Assembly (NCBI GenBank): GCA_017463255.1
Contig: JAFTPP010000011.1
Span: 1-64,000, forward strand
DNA from: Lachnospiraceae bacterium
GTDB lineage: Bacteria > Bacillota > Clostridia > Lachnospirales > Lachnospiraceae
DNA length: 64,000 nucleotides
Reading direction: 5' to 3'
A program made the position numbers and the translations under genes. Of the stretch, positions 42,980 to 52,143 are shown piece after piece; position 1 is the first letter of the stretch, and every line of letters begins with the position of its first letter. Under the pieces are notes generated by a model that worked only from the letters and a program-made list of their open reading frames with translations, searched no databases and was not told the DNA's origin.

Positions 42980-44746
42980 ATGAAAAAAATACTGATTTAT
43001 CTAAAAGATTATAAAAAAGAAACCATACTTGCACCACTATTTAAGCTGTTGGAAGCATCCTTTGAACTGATTGTTCCTTTAGTGGTTGCGGCAATGATTG
43101 ATACGGGAATTGCAAACGAAGACAAGGCATTTATCTGGAAAATGGGAGGAATCTTAGTAGCCCTTGGTATTATCGGACTTGTGTGTTCCCTGACAGCTCA
43201 GTTTTTTGCAGCAAAGGCAGCCGTAGGTTTTACGGCACAGCTTAGAAATGTGTTGTTTGAGCGTATCCAAAAGTTTAGTTACCGCCAGATGGACGAATTG
43301 GGAACTTCTACCCTTATCACCAGAATGACCAGTGATATGAATCAGGTTCAGACCGGTGTTAATATGGTGCTCAGGTTGTTTTTACGCTCTCCGTTTATTG
43401 TGTTTGGAGCAATGGTCATGGCATTTACCATAGACGTAAAGGCAGCTCTTATTTTTGCGGTTGCGATTCCCTTACTTTCCATTGTGGTATTCGGTATTAT
43501 GATGTTTTCCATTCCGGTGTACCGTAAGGTGCAGGCGAATTTGGATAAGTTACTTAAGAATACCCGCGAAAGTCTGACCGGTGCCCGTGTAATCCGTGCA
43601 TTCAGATTAGAAAAGGAATGGCAGGAAGATTTTGATGCAAATAATGATGCGTTGCGTCAGGTGCAGAATTTTGCAGGTAAAGTATCGGCATTTATGAACC
43701 CTGTTACATATATTGTAATTAATGTGGCACTTGTAATTCTCATTCATGTGGGAGCAATCCGTGTGGATGCAGGAATTATTACACAGGGTGCAGTAGTGGC
43801 ATTGGTAAATTACATGTCACAGATTTTGGTAGAATTGATTAAGCTTGCTAATTTAATTGTTACCACAACCAAGGCAATTGCCAGCGGTAACAGAATTGCA
43901 GATGTTCTTGCAACCGTGCCTGAGAATATGGATGATGTTAAGATGGGCGCCACAGGTGAAGCAAGTGTAAATTCCAATGCTTACCCGGTGGGTGAAGCTG
44001 ACACCATCGTGGAGTTTGAACATGTGCATTTTGCTTTCCATGAAGCAAAAGAGGAAGCCTTATCCGATGTTCACTTTTCTGTAAAACCGGGGCAGACCAT
44101 TGGTATTATCGGCGGTACGGGTTCCGGAAAAAGTACCATAGTAAATCTTCTGTGCGGCTTCTATCCTGCCACAAAAGGTGAAATCCGCGTGAAAGGGAAG
44201 AAAATGGAAGATTATACCGGGAAAGAACTGCTTAAGAATATTTCTATTGTGCCTCAAAAAGCTGTTCTTTTCAAAGGAACCATAGAGTCCAACTTACGTT
44301 GGGGCAATGAGAATGCGACTACCGAAGAATTATGGGAAGCATTAGAAGTTGCCCAGGCCGCAGAGTTTGTCCGGGAAAAATCCGGGCAGTTGCAGAGCGA
44401 AGTTGCCCAGCTTGGCAAAAATTTTTCGGGTGGTCAAAGGCAACGTTTATCCATTGCACGTGCCATTATAGGTAAAAAAGATATTTTGGTTTTGGATGAC
44501 AGTACCTCGGCGCTTGATTATGCAACTGATGCAGCCCTTCGTCAGGCAATTAAAAATCTGAAGCATAAACCTACCGTGTTTATCGTATCCCAGAGAGCTA
44601 CCTCCATTCAGTATGCGGATTGCATCTTAGTATTGGATGATGGTGAAGTGGTTGGCATGGGAACCCATGATGAACTTTTGAAAAATTGCGAGACTTATCA
44701 GGAAATATATCACTCCCAATATCAAAAGACAGGGGGTGTGAAATAA
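42980..44746 (+). CDS. ABC multidrug/lipid exporter subunit (permease-ATPase)
   Basis: 588 residues from the ATG at 42980; the ribosome site is weak. An ABC-exporter transmembrane domain (six segments, ~15-300) with the coupling region is followed by an ATPase with GGTGSGKST, FSGGQRQRLSIARAI and VLDDSTSALD. The residue after the Walker B Asp is Asp rather than Glu (LDDSTSALD), so this half probably forms the degenerate, non-hydrolysing site of a heterodimer. Its stop overlaps the next gene's start (TAATG), so both subunits are translated together. Role likely drug or lipid export. Confidence 0.9.
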   Translation: MKKILIYLKDYKKETILAPLFKLLEASFELIVPLVVAAMIDTGIANEDKAFIWKMGGILVALGIIGLVCSLTAQFFAAKAAVGFTAQLRNVLFERIQKFSYRQMDELGTSTLITRMTSDMNQVQTGVNMVLRLFLRSPFIVFGAMVMAFTIDVKAALIFAVAIPLLSIVVFGIMMFSIPVYRKVQANLDKLLKNTRESLTGARVIRAFRLEKEWQEDFDANNDALRQVQNFAGKVSAFMNPVTYIVINVALVILIHVGAIRVDAGIITQGAVVALVNYMSQILVELIKLANLIVTTTKAIASGNRIADVLATVPENMDDVKMGATGEASVNSNAYPVGEADTIVEFEHVHFAFHEAKEEALSDVHFSVKPGQTIGIIGGTGSGKSTIVNLLCGFYPATKGEIRVKGKKMEDYTGKELLKNISIVPQKAVLFKGTIESNLRWGNENATTEELWEALEVAQAAEFVREKSGQLQSEVAQLGKNFSGGQRQRLSIARAIIGKKDILVLDDSTSALDYATDAALRQAIKNLKHKPTVFIVSQRATSIQYADCILVLDDGEVVGMGTHDELLKNCETYQEIYHSQYQKTGGVK

Positions 44747-46464
44747 TGAAACAGGTTTGGAAATATTTAAAGAAGTACAGAGTACTATTACTTTTTTCTA
44801 TTTTGCTTGCCCTTTTATCTGTAGGACTTACCCTGTATATACCGATTCTTACAGGCGAAGCCTTGGATTTGATTATTGAACAGGGAAAAGTGGACTTTGC
44901 AGGTCTTTCGGGAATCTTACAGAATATGTTAATTGCAATCGGATTAACAGCAGTGGCCCAATGGGTTATGAATGTATGTAACAATTACATTACCTGTGGT
45001 GTGGTTCATCAGATGCGAAAAGAGGCATTTGCCAATTTGAACCGATTGCCATTATCTTTTACGGATAACAGACAATACGGGGATATTGTGAGCCGTCTGA
45101 CCGCAGATGTAGACCAGTTTTCTGACGGACTTTTAATGGGGTTAACCCAGTTTTTCTCAGGAATTATGACCATTCTTATGACCCTTGTATTTATGTTCCG
45201 CTTAAGTGTGGGTATTACGGTGGTGGTAATTGTTATGACCCCAATTTCATTGGTGGTTGCTGCGTTTATTGCAAAGAGAAGCTTTCATCTTTTTTCGGCC
45301 CAGACCAGAATCCGTGGCGAACAGACCGGATATATTGATGAGATGATAGGAAATAAGAAGATTGTTCAGGCATTCTCACAGGAAGAAAATGTTATCGAAG
45401 AGTTTAAAAAGAAGAATGAGGAGCTTCGCGCTATTTCATTAAAGGCTATTTTTATGTCTTCAACTACCAATCCTTCTACCCGTTTTGTAAATGGACTGAT
45501 TTATGCGGTGGTTGGATTATTCGGTTCTTTCCTTGCGGTAAATAAGGGAATTACAGTAGGACAGTTATCCTGCTTTTTAAGCTATGCAAATCAATATACA
45601 AAACCATTTAATGAGATTTCCGGTGTTGTTACAGAGATGCAAAACGCTCTTGCATGTGCAAACAGAGTGTTTGAAATTATTAAAGCAAAGCCGGAAAAAG
45701 AGGATGCACCGGACGCTGTTACATTAGAGGATGTAAAAGGTGAAGTTAAACTTTGTAACGTAAGTTTTTCCTATGTACCGGAAAAACCGCTGATTCAGAA
45801 TTTTAATCTGACAGTACAACCGGGACAAAAGGTTGCTATTGTAGGTCCTACCGGCTGTGGCAAGACGACCCTTATTAATTTATTGATGCGCTTTTATGAA
45901 GTGTGTAAGGGTGATATCAAGGTGGATGGAGTTTCCATTCAGGATATGACACGTGCGTCTTTAAGAGAAGCCTATGGAATGGTATTACAGGAAACATGGC
46001 TTCGGAATGAAAGTATTATGGAAAATATCCGTATGGGTAATCCGTTTGCTTCGGATGAAGAAGTAATTGAAGCGGCGAAGGCTTCTTACGCCCACGGATT
46101 TATCAAGCGACTTCCTAATGGATACCATACCGTGATTAATGAGGATGGAGGTAACTTAAGTCAGGGACAGAAGCAGTTATTGTGTATTGCCCGTGTTATG
46201 TTACAAAAGCCTGATATGTTGATTTTGGATGAGGCAACATCTTCTATCGATACCAGAACGGAGATTAAGATTCAGAGTGCCTTTGCAAAACTGATGGAAG
46301 GCAGAACCAGTTTCATTGTAGCCCACCGGTTATCTACCATTCAGGACGCTGATATTATTCTTGTCATGCGTGACGGAAATATTGTGGAACAGGGAAATCA
46401 TGAGGAGCTTCTTAATAAAGGCGGCTTTTATCATGAGTTGTATCACAGTCAGTTTAAACATTAG
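44746..46464 (+). CDS. ABC multidrug/lipid exporter subunit (partner)
   Basis: 572 residues from the ATG at 44746, one base inside the previous stop. Exporter transmembrane domain (~15-300), then ATPase with GPTGCGKTT, NLSQGQKQLLCIAR and ILDEATSSID. The signature reads LSQGQ and the Walker B Glu is intact, so this partner supplies the hydrolytic Glu that the first subunit lacks. This asymmetry is usual for BmrCD/TM287-288-like heterodimers. A MATE gene starts 29 bases after it, making a three-gene efflux cluster. Confidence 0.92.
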   Translation: MKQVWKYLKKYRVLLLFSILLALLSVGLTLYIPILTGEALDLIIEQGKVDFAGLSGILQNMLIAIGLTAVAQWVMNVCNNYITCGVVHQMRKEAFANLNRLPLSFTDNRQYGDIVSRLTADVDQFSDGLLMGLTQFFSGIMTILMTLVFMFRLSVGITVVVIVMTPISLVVAAFIAKRSFHLFSAQTRIRGEQTGYIDEMIGNKKIVQAFSQEENVIEEFKKKNEELRAISLKAIFMSSTTNPSTRFVNGLIYAVVGLFGSFLAVNKGITVGQLSCFLSYANQYTKPFNEISGVVTEMQNALACANRVFEIIKAKPEKEDAPDAVTLEDVKGEVKLCNVSFSYVPEKPLIQNFNLTVQPGQKVAIVGPTGCGKTTLINLLMRFYEVCKGDIKVDGVSIQDMTRASLREAYGMVLQETWLRNESIMENIRMGNPFASDEEVIEAAKASYAHGFIKRLPNGYHTVINEDGGNLSQGQKQLLCIARVMLQKPDMLILDEATSSIDTRTEIKIQSAFAKLMEGRTSFIVAHRLSTIQDADIILVMRDGNIVEQGNHEELLNKGGFYHELYHSQFKH

Positions 46465-46493
46465 ATTAAATAGTAGGAAGGAAGCAGGCGAAA

Positions 46494-47852
46494 ATGTCAG
46501 CTTTAACAAGGAATTCCAATGATTTGACAGTAGGGAATCCGCTGAAAGTAATTTTATTTTTTGCATTACCTATTTTTATTGGAAATATATTTCAACAACT
46601 TTATAACGTTGTAGACACTGTAGTAGTCGGTCATGTATTAAAAGAAGATGCACTGGCTGCAGTGGGAGCATCCGGTGTGGTATATTCTCTGATTATTAGT
46701 CTTGCAAACGGCATGACCAGTGGATTTTCCATTATTATCGCAAGATATTTTGGGGCAAAAGAATATGACACCATGCGAAGAGCCATTGCCATTACCATGG
46801 TGCTAACGGCAGTTATTTCTGTGTTGTTAACCGTGGTAAGTATGATTGGATTAAGACCGTTACTTGCATTTTTAAATACACCGGCGGAGATTATGAATCA
46901 GGCAGATACTTATATCAGAACAGTTTTAGCTGCCATAGTAATTACCATGTCTTACAATATGTTTGCAGGAATGTTACGTGCAATCGGGAATTCAGTTATG
47001 CCTTTGGTATTTTTAATTGTATCCTGCATTATTAACATTATCTTGGATATTGTCTTTGTTAAGTATGTGGGCTTAGGTATCAGAGGTGCAGCCATTGCTA
47101 CGGTGGTTGCCCAGGTTGTTTCCGTGATATTGTGTGTACTTTATATTTTACAAAAATGTCCCATTTTAAGAATCGGAACCAAGGATTTTAAATGGGATGG
47201 AAAAATTACGGCTGACTTGTTTACTACGGGATTGTCCATGGGAATGATGTATGCCATTGTTTCTGTTGGTACAGTGGCTTTACAAAGCGCCATTAACGGA
47301 TTTGGTAAGTTAACCATTGCGGCCCATACCAGTGCCAGAAAAATAGGGGATTTATTTATGCTTCCTTTGGGAACGCTCAGTATGTCAGCCTCTACTTTTG
47401 CCAGTCAAAATTATGGCGCCATGAGAATGGAGCGTATTAAAGAAGGAATTAAGGGTGCCTTTAAGATAGCATTTTGCTGGTGTACCATTTGTAATGTTTT
47501 AGTATTTTTAGGCTCTGATATGTTGGTAAAACTGATTACGGGGTCTACGGAAGTAGAAGTGCTTGCTACGGCATCCAAATATTTACGGATTAATCTGCCT
47601 TTTTATTATGTTTTAAGTATTTTGTTAATTTTAAGAAGTACGCTTCAGGGGGTGGGAAGAAGGATTGCTCCCCTTATGGCAAGTACTGTGGAACTTATTT
47701 TAAAATTTACGGTGGCAGCAGTGCTTGCTCCAATGATGGGATATCTTGGAGTCTGTATTTGTGAACCAATCGTATGGATTGTGTGTGCTGTCATGGTTTT
47801 GATTGATTTCTATTTTATGAATAGAGGTCTTAAGTTGATATCTTCATCATAA
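46494..47852 (+). CDS. MATE-family efflux transporter
   Basis: 452 residues, about 12 membrane segments in two homologous halves (~13-230 and ~235-445). The first helix region GNPLKVILFFALPIFIGNIFQQLYNVVDTVVVGH is typical of DinF/NorM-type members of Clostridia. It would expel cationic drugs or metabolites in exchange for Na+ or H+. The GGAAGGAAG ribosome site and short distance to the ABC pair suggest co-transcription with it. Confidence 0.92.
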   Translation: MSALTRNSNDLTVGNPLKVILFFALPIFIGNIFQQLYNVVDTVVVGHVLKEDALAAVGASGVVYSLIISLANGMTSGFSIIIARYFGAKEYDTMRRAIAITMVLTAVISVLLTVVSMIGLRPLLAFLNTPAEIMNQADTYIRTVLAAIVITMSYNMFAGMLRAIGNSVMPLVFLIVSCIINIILDIVFVKYVGLGIRGAAIATVVAQVVSVILCVLYILQKCPILRIGTKDFKWDGKITADLFTTGLSMGMMYAIVSVGTVALQSAINGFGKLTIAAHTSARKIGDLFMLPLGTLSMSASTFASQNYGAMRMERIKEGIKGAFKIAFCWCTICNVLVFLGSDMLVKLITGSTEVEVLATASKYLRINLPFYYVLSILLILRSTLQGVGRRIAPLMASTVELILKFTVAAVLAPMMGYLGVCICEPIVWIVCAVMVLIDFYFMNRGLKLISSS

Positions 47853-47896
47853 TGGGATATACTAATTCCAGTATTTTGAAAAAAGAGGGATTATAA

Positions 47897-49276
47897 ATGG
47901 CCAGAAAAAATCTCAGATTCTATATAGCAATATGGATGGGAAGACTTGCACGTTTTGCCCAGAGAATGTTAGGCATGAATGCTACTTATTTTCCGGGAAG
48001 ACTTGCAATCAAATTATGTCCGGATTTTATTAACAGAATTGATAAGCCACAAACCATTATTGCGGTAACCGGAACTAACGGAAAAACAACCGTTTGTAAT
48101 ATGTTAATTGATATTTTAACAGAAAACGGTTATGACCTTATGAATAACAGGGCAGGTTCTAATACCAATGCGGGTATTGCAACTGCTCTTTTAAGCTATG
48201 CCACCATAGGCGGTAAGGCAAAAAAGAAACTGGGGATTTTAGAAATTGATGAGAGAAGCTCTAAATTAATCTATCCGTATATTAATCCTACTTATGTTGT
48301 GTGTACTAATCTGTTCAGGGATTCGATTCAAAGAAATGCACATCCTGAATATATTGCAGATATTATTACCTCTGCGATACCAAAGAGTACCAAGATGATT
48401 CTCAATGCCGATGACCCAATCAGCAGCCGACTTGCACCGGAGAATGAAAGGGTTTATTTTGCCATTGATAAGTTAGAAAGTGACTTGGAAGCACCACAGA
48501 ATATTATTAACGATTGCAGAATTTGTCCTAAGTGTGCTACCAAATTAAAATATCATTATTCCAGATATCATCACATCGGTAAGGTATATTGTCCTGCATG
48601 TGACTTTACATCACCAACTCCGGAATACCTTGCAAGGGTAGATATGGAATCCGGTATGATGACCATGGAGCTTCATAATAAAGCGGAGCAGTTTGAATTA
48701 GTAAGTAATTCAGTGTTTAACAGTTATAATCAGGTAACGGTAACAGCGGTTTTAACAGAGTTGGGACTTACACCCTCTGAAATTCAAAAAGGCTTTGAGA
48801 AGCTTTCCATTGTAGAAACCAGATATTCTGCCGCGGAAGCGAGAGGCGTTGAAATTATTACACATATGGCAAAGGGACATAACCCCATTGCCTGCTCTTG
48901 TGTATTTGATTATGCCATTCATGAGCCGGGTAAAAAAGAGGTCATTCTTATGCCGGATGATGATATTAATCATCTTACCACTTCCGAAAATATTACATGG
49001 GCCTATGATGCGGATTTTGAAAAATTAAATCATCCTGATGTGTTACGTGTTATTGTGGGCGGAATCCGTGCGGAGGACTATAGATTGCGTCTTTTGATTG
49101 CAGGAATTCCTTCAGAAAAGATTTTTACCACAAAGGATGAAAAGGATACACCGGGCTTGCTGGAATTGAAAGAAACAGACAAAGTGTTTATTTTGCACCA
49201 ATTATATAAAACCAAGGCAGCAAAAGTAGCCAAAGAAGACATTCTTAAAATGTTGGGTGAAGAAAGGACGGTGTAG
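47897..49276 (+). CDS. MurT-like Mur-ligase family protein
   Basis: 459 residues. The Mur-ligase ATP loop VTGTNGKTT is near residues 56-64, and a four-Cys zinc ribbon (CPKC ... CPAC, ~210-240) is inserted in the central domain as in MurT. The C-terminal DUF1727-type domain is present, but the usual KNPAGxNQ and NDxxADGxDxSWxWD motifs are altered (GHNPIACSC and PDDDINHLTTSENITWAYDADFE). In MurT/GatD, MurT activates the lipid II glutamate and supplies an Asp to the amidotransferase triad. The companion next door lacks its own catalytic residues, so the pair may not amidate lipid II. Confidence 0.85.
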   Translation: MARKNLRFYIAIWMGRLARFAQRMLGMNATYFPGRLAIKLCPDFINRIDKPQTIIAVTGTNGKTTVCNMLIDILTENGYDLMNNRAGSNTNAGIATALLSYATIGGKAKKKLGILEIDERSSKLIYPYINPTYVVCTNLFRDSIQRNAHPEYIADIITSAIPKSTKMILNADDPISSRLAPENERVYFAIDKLESDLEAPQNIINDCRICPKCATKLKYHYSRYHHIGKVYCPACDFTSPTPEYLARVDMESGMMTMELHNKAEQFELVSNSVFNSYNQVTVTAVLTELGLTPSEIQKGFEKLSIVETRYSAAEARGVEIITHMAKGHNPIACSCVFDYAIHEPGKKEVILMPDDDINHLTTSENITWAYDADFEKLNHPDVLRVIVGGIRAEDYRLRLLIAGIPSEKIFTTKDEKDTPGLLELKETDKVFILHQLYKTKAAKVAKEDILKMLGEERTV

Positions 49277-49278
49277 AG

Positions 49279-50016
49279 ATGGGTAAAATCGTTATTGAAG
49301 TATTATATCCGGAAGTAGCTAATCTCTACGGTGATCTTTTTAATATGAAGTACTTAAAGCAGTGCTTTGAAGTAAATCCTGAAGTTACAGTAGAATGGAT
49401 AGAAGATGAGTTAAATGGTAAACCGGCATTTGCAAGCCGTGATGACATTAGTGTCATTTACATGGGACCCATGACGGAATACTCCCAGGAGCTTGTCATA
49501 GAAAAGCTTTTACCGTATAAAGACAGAATCAATGAGTTAATCGAAAAGGGACAGTTATTCCTTATGACAGGGAATGCCATGGAGATTTTTGAAGAGCGTA
49601 TTGAATGCGAGGATGGAAGAAAGATAGCAGGTCTTGGTATTTTCCCTCTTTATGCGAAAAGAAAAATGTTCCAAAGATATAATTCTTTGTTGTTAGGTGA
49701 GATGGAAAATATGAAAATCGTGGGATTTAAATCCCAGTTTACCCATACCTACGGTAACAATGAACAAGAATATATGATTCAGACTTTACGCGGGGATGGA
49801 ATTCATCCGGGCTCAAAGTTAGAAGGAATGAGAAGAAATAATTTTTTGGGAACCTATTTGTTAGGGCCGGTATTAGTGTTAAATCCTGAGCTTACCAAAT
49901 ATGTTATGAGATTATGCGGCGTAGAGAGTCCAAAGCTTGCCTTTGAAGAAGAGACTGTGAAGGCTTATCAGATCAGATTAAAAGAGTTTGAGGATGAAAA
50001 AACCACGTTGCAGTAG
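49279..50016 (+). CDS. GatD-like amidotransferase homologue lacking catalytic Cys and His
   Basis: 245 residues, beginning two bases after the MurT-like gene. The fold tracks GatD: ANLYGDLFNMKYL at the start, an ISVIYMGP strand, and NFLGTYLLGPVLVLNPEL near the end. In active GatD the nucleophile lies in ICGGYQ and the His in GTYLHGP. Here the first motif is LMTGNAME (T97 in place of Cys) and the second has L195 in place of His. Both glutaminase residues are therefore gone while the fold and the operon partner remain. It may be a structural or ammonia-independent partner, or have acquired a new role. Confidence 0.82.
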   Translation: MGKIVIEVLYPEVANLYGDLFNMKYLKQCFEVNPEVTVEWIEDELNGKPAFASRDDISVIYMGPMTEYSQELVIEKLLPYKDRINELIEKGQLFLMTGNAMEIFEERIECEDGRKIAGLGIFPLYAKRKMFQRYNSLLLGEMENMKIVGFKSQFTHTYGNNEQEYMIQTLRGDGIHPGSKLEGMRRNNFLGTYLLGPVLVLNPELTKYVMRLCGVESPKLAFEEETVKAYQIRLKEFEDEKTTLQ

Positions 50017-50177
50017 TGTACAACGTATGTACATGCAACCCACATATCCTACGCGGACGCGCTTTCGCTTAGTGCAAAACGTAGCGGTACCTAAGGTTGC
50101 ATAAAACGCAACCTAAGTACTGACGTTTTGCAAAAGTCCTTGGTAGGATATGTGGGTTGCATGTAAAAAACGTACAC
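50016..50177. repeat. Long nested imperfect palindrome (about 160 bp)
   Basis: Outer arms 50016-50051 and 50144-50177 are inverted copies, including a 21-base perfect section; inner arms 50073-50100 and 50108-50132 form a second stem (TGCAAAACGT/ACGTTTTGCA and AGGTTGC/GCAACCT) capped by a seven-base loop. A 21-base and an 11-base bulge lie between them. It fills most of the gap between the GatD-like gene and yesL. It could be a MITE-like element, a structured RNA or a long terminator; no coding capacity is seen. Confidence 0.85.
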
Positions 50178-50222
50178 AAATGCAGAAAATGGTTTTAGTG
50201 CATAAGGAAGAGAGGTTAGGAA

Positions 50223-50855
50223 ATGAATACGGAAGGACCGATTACCGGTTTTTTGAATAAGATATTTAATATGCTTGCCTTAAGTATTATGTGGTTAGTG
50301 GGATGTTTGCCGGTTGTGACAATCGGGGCATCGACGGCGGCACTTTACTATACGGCGGTAAAGGTATGCCGTAAGGATACAGGGTATTTGCATAGGGAGT
50401 TTTTTAAGTCATATAAGCAGAACTTAAAGCAGGGTTGTGCCATGACCATTATTGTGGCTTTTTTTGTACTCCTTTTGTTATATAACAGATCGTATATGAA
50501 GTTAGCAGACGGAAAAGAGGCAGCATGGTTTGCAGGGTTTTATACGGTGGCAATGGTGTTAATTATTGCCCTTAGTATGTACATGTTTCCTGTTTTGTCA
50601 CGCTTTCACATGACTGTGACCAATATGATTAAGTTGTCATTTTTTGCCATGATCCGCTATTTCTTCTCTACCGTATTGTTGGTAGTAATTTTCGGGGCAG
50701 GAGCGATTGTTTGTATACAGTATCCCCTTTTTCTTGTGGTAATTCCGGGACTGGTGGTCTATGTACAATCTTTTGTCATGGAAAGAGTTCTCCATAAATT
50801 TATGGAAAAGCCTGAAGCAGGCAGTGATGAAGAACAGCAATGGTATAATATATAA
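50223..50855 (+). CDS. YesL family (DUF624) membrane protein
   Basis: 210 residues with about five hydrophobic segments. The N-terminus GPITGFLNKIFNMLALSIMWLVGCLPVVTIGASTAALYY is the conserved DUF624 opening. YesL-type proteins often accompany carbohydrate-uptake and glycoside-hydrolase genes, but their molecular function is not known. Here it lies downstream of the long palindrome and 28 bases upstream of an aminotransferase gene, so there is no sugar-uptake operon to suggest a substrate. Confidence 0.88.
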   Translation: MNTEGPITGFLNKIFNMLALSIMWLVGCLPVVTIGASTAALYYTAVKVCRKDTGYLHREFFKSYKQNLKQGCAMTIIVAFFVLLLLYNRSYMKLADGKEAAWFAGFYTVAMVLIIALSMYMFPVLSRFHMTVTNMIKLSFFAMIRYFFSTVLLVVIFGAGAIVCIQYPLFLVVIPGLVVYVQSFVMERVLHKFMEKPEAGSDEEQQWYNI

Positions 50856-50883
50856 AAAATAAGTAAGAAAAGGAAGGTTCGTT

Positions 50884-52077
50884 ATGATAGCATTAAAATA
50901 CAAGGAAATGTTAAGCGCAAAATCTGTCATCAGAGAGATGTCACAGTATGCAACAGAAAGAGGAAAAGAAATCGGATACGAGAACGTGTTTGATTATAGT
51001 CTTGGTAATCCAAGCGTGCCTGCACCACAGGAATTTGCAGACACAATGATACATATGTTGCAGAATGAAGATCCTATGAAGCTTCACGGTTACAGCCCAA
51101 CTATGACAATTCCGAGTGTACGTCAAAAGGTGGCTGACAGTTTGAAAGAAAGATTCAAAATTCCATATAAAATGGAACATATTTTTATGGTGAGCGGAGC
51201 GGCAGCAGCAATTGCCCATGCAGCCCGTGCGGTTAGCGTTCCGGGAGAAAATATTATTACATTTGCACCATTCTTCCCTGAATACAGACCATATATTGAA
51301 AGTACAGGGGCAGAACTTAGAATTGTTCCTGCAGATACAGAAAGCTTCCAGATTAATTTTGAAGCATTTGAATCCATGATAGATGATAGGACTGCGGCAA
51401 TCTTAATTAATACTCCTAACAACCCATCGGGCATTGTATATTCTGCTGAAACCTTACAGAAATTAGGAGATATTTTAAGAAAGAAACAGGAAGAGCTCGG
51501 TACAGATATTTTCATTATTTCTGATGAACCATATCGTGAAATTGTATTTGACGGGGTAGAGGCACCTTGCGTATCCAAATTCTATGACAATACTCTTGTG
51601 TGTTATTCTTTCTCAAAATCAATTTCCGTACCCGGAGAACGTATCGGATATATTGCAATTAATCCTGCATGTAAAGAAGCAGAAACCATTATTAATATGT
51701 GTGGACAGATTTCCAGAGGAATCGGTCACAATTGTCCTTCTTCCATTATCCAGCTTGCAGTAGCAGAGGTATTGGAGCTTACAAGTGACCTTAATGTTTA
51801 TGAGACAAACATGAACTTAATCTATAATGAATTGATGGATTTAGGATTTACCTGTGTAAGACCGGGGGGAACTTTCTATATCTTCCCGAAAGCATTGGAA
51901 GAAGATGCAGTAGCATTCTGTAAAAAAGCCATGAAGTATGATTTAATCCTTGTTCCAAGCGACAGCTTCGGCGTAAAGGGTTACTTTAGAATGGCTTACT
52001 GCATTGATACGGAAAAAGTAAAACGTTCTTTGGTGGCGCTTAGAAAGTTCGTTGAGACAGAATATCCGAACCGCTAG
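50884..52077 (+). CDS. Pyridoxal-phosphate aminotransferase, class I/II (aspartate aminotransferase type)
   Basis: 397 residues. Fold-type I motifs: YSLGNPSVPAP at the N-terminus, the NTPNNPSG substrate/PLP motif (~178), ISDEPYREIVFDG with the PLP Asp/Tyr pair, SFSKSISVPGERIGYIA with the Schiff-base Lys, and the C-terminal Arg in YFRMAYC. Substrate is not certain: aspartate, aromatic or alanine-type donors all fit. An aromatic aminotransferase would supply aryl-pyruvates to IorAB, but that is speculation. AAAGGAAGG precedes the start. Confidence 0.9.
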   Translation: MIALKYKEMLSAKSVIREMSQYATERGKEIGYENVFDYSLGNPSVPAPQEFADTMIHMLQNEDPMKLHGYSPTMTIPSVRQKVADSLKERFKIPYKMEHIFMVSGAAAAIAHAARAVSVPGENIITFAPFFPEYRPYIESTGAELRIVPADTESFQINFEAFESMIDDRTAAILINTPNNPSGIVYSAETLQKLGDILRKKQEELGTDIFIISDEPYREIVFDGVEAPCVSKFYDNTLVCYSFSKSISVPGERIGYIAINPACKEAETIINMCGQISRGIGHNCPSSIIQLAVAEVLELTSDLNVYETNMNLIYNELMDLGFTCVRPGGTFYIFPKALEEDAVAFCKKAMKYDLILVPSDSFGVKGYFRMAYCIDTEKVKRSLVALRKFVETEYPNR

Positions 52078-52143
52078 TGGTCTTTAGTTTAATTGTCACC
52101 TGAATCGGATTAGGGTGCATAGCTACATAAAAGGTGGAATATT

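Noticed and set aside
50016-50177. tRNA or known riboswitch
   Set aside because: The fold is one long nested hairpin with no cloverleaf, T-loop or recognised aptamer core.
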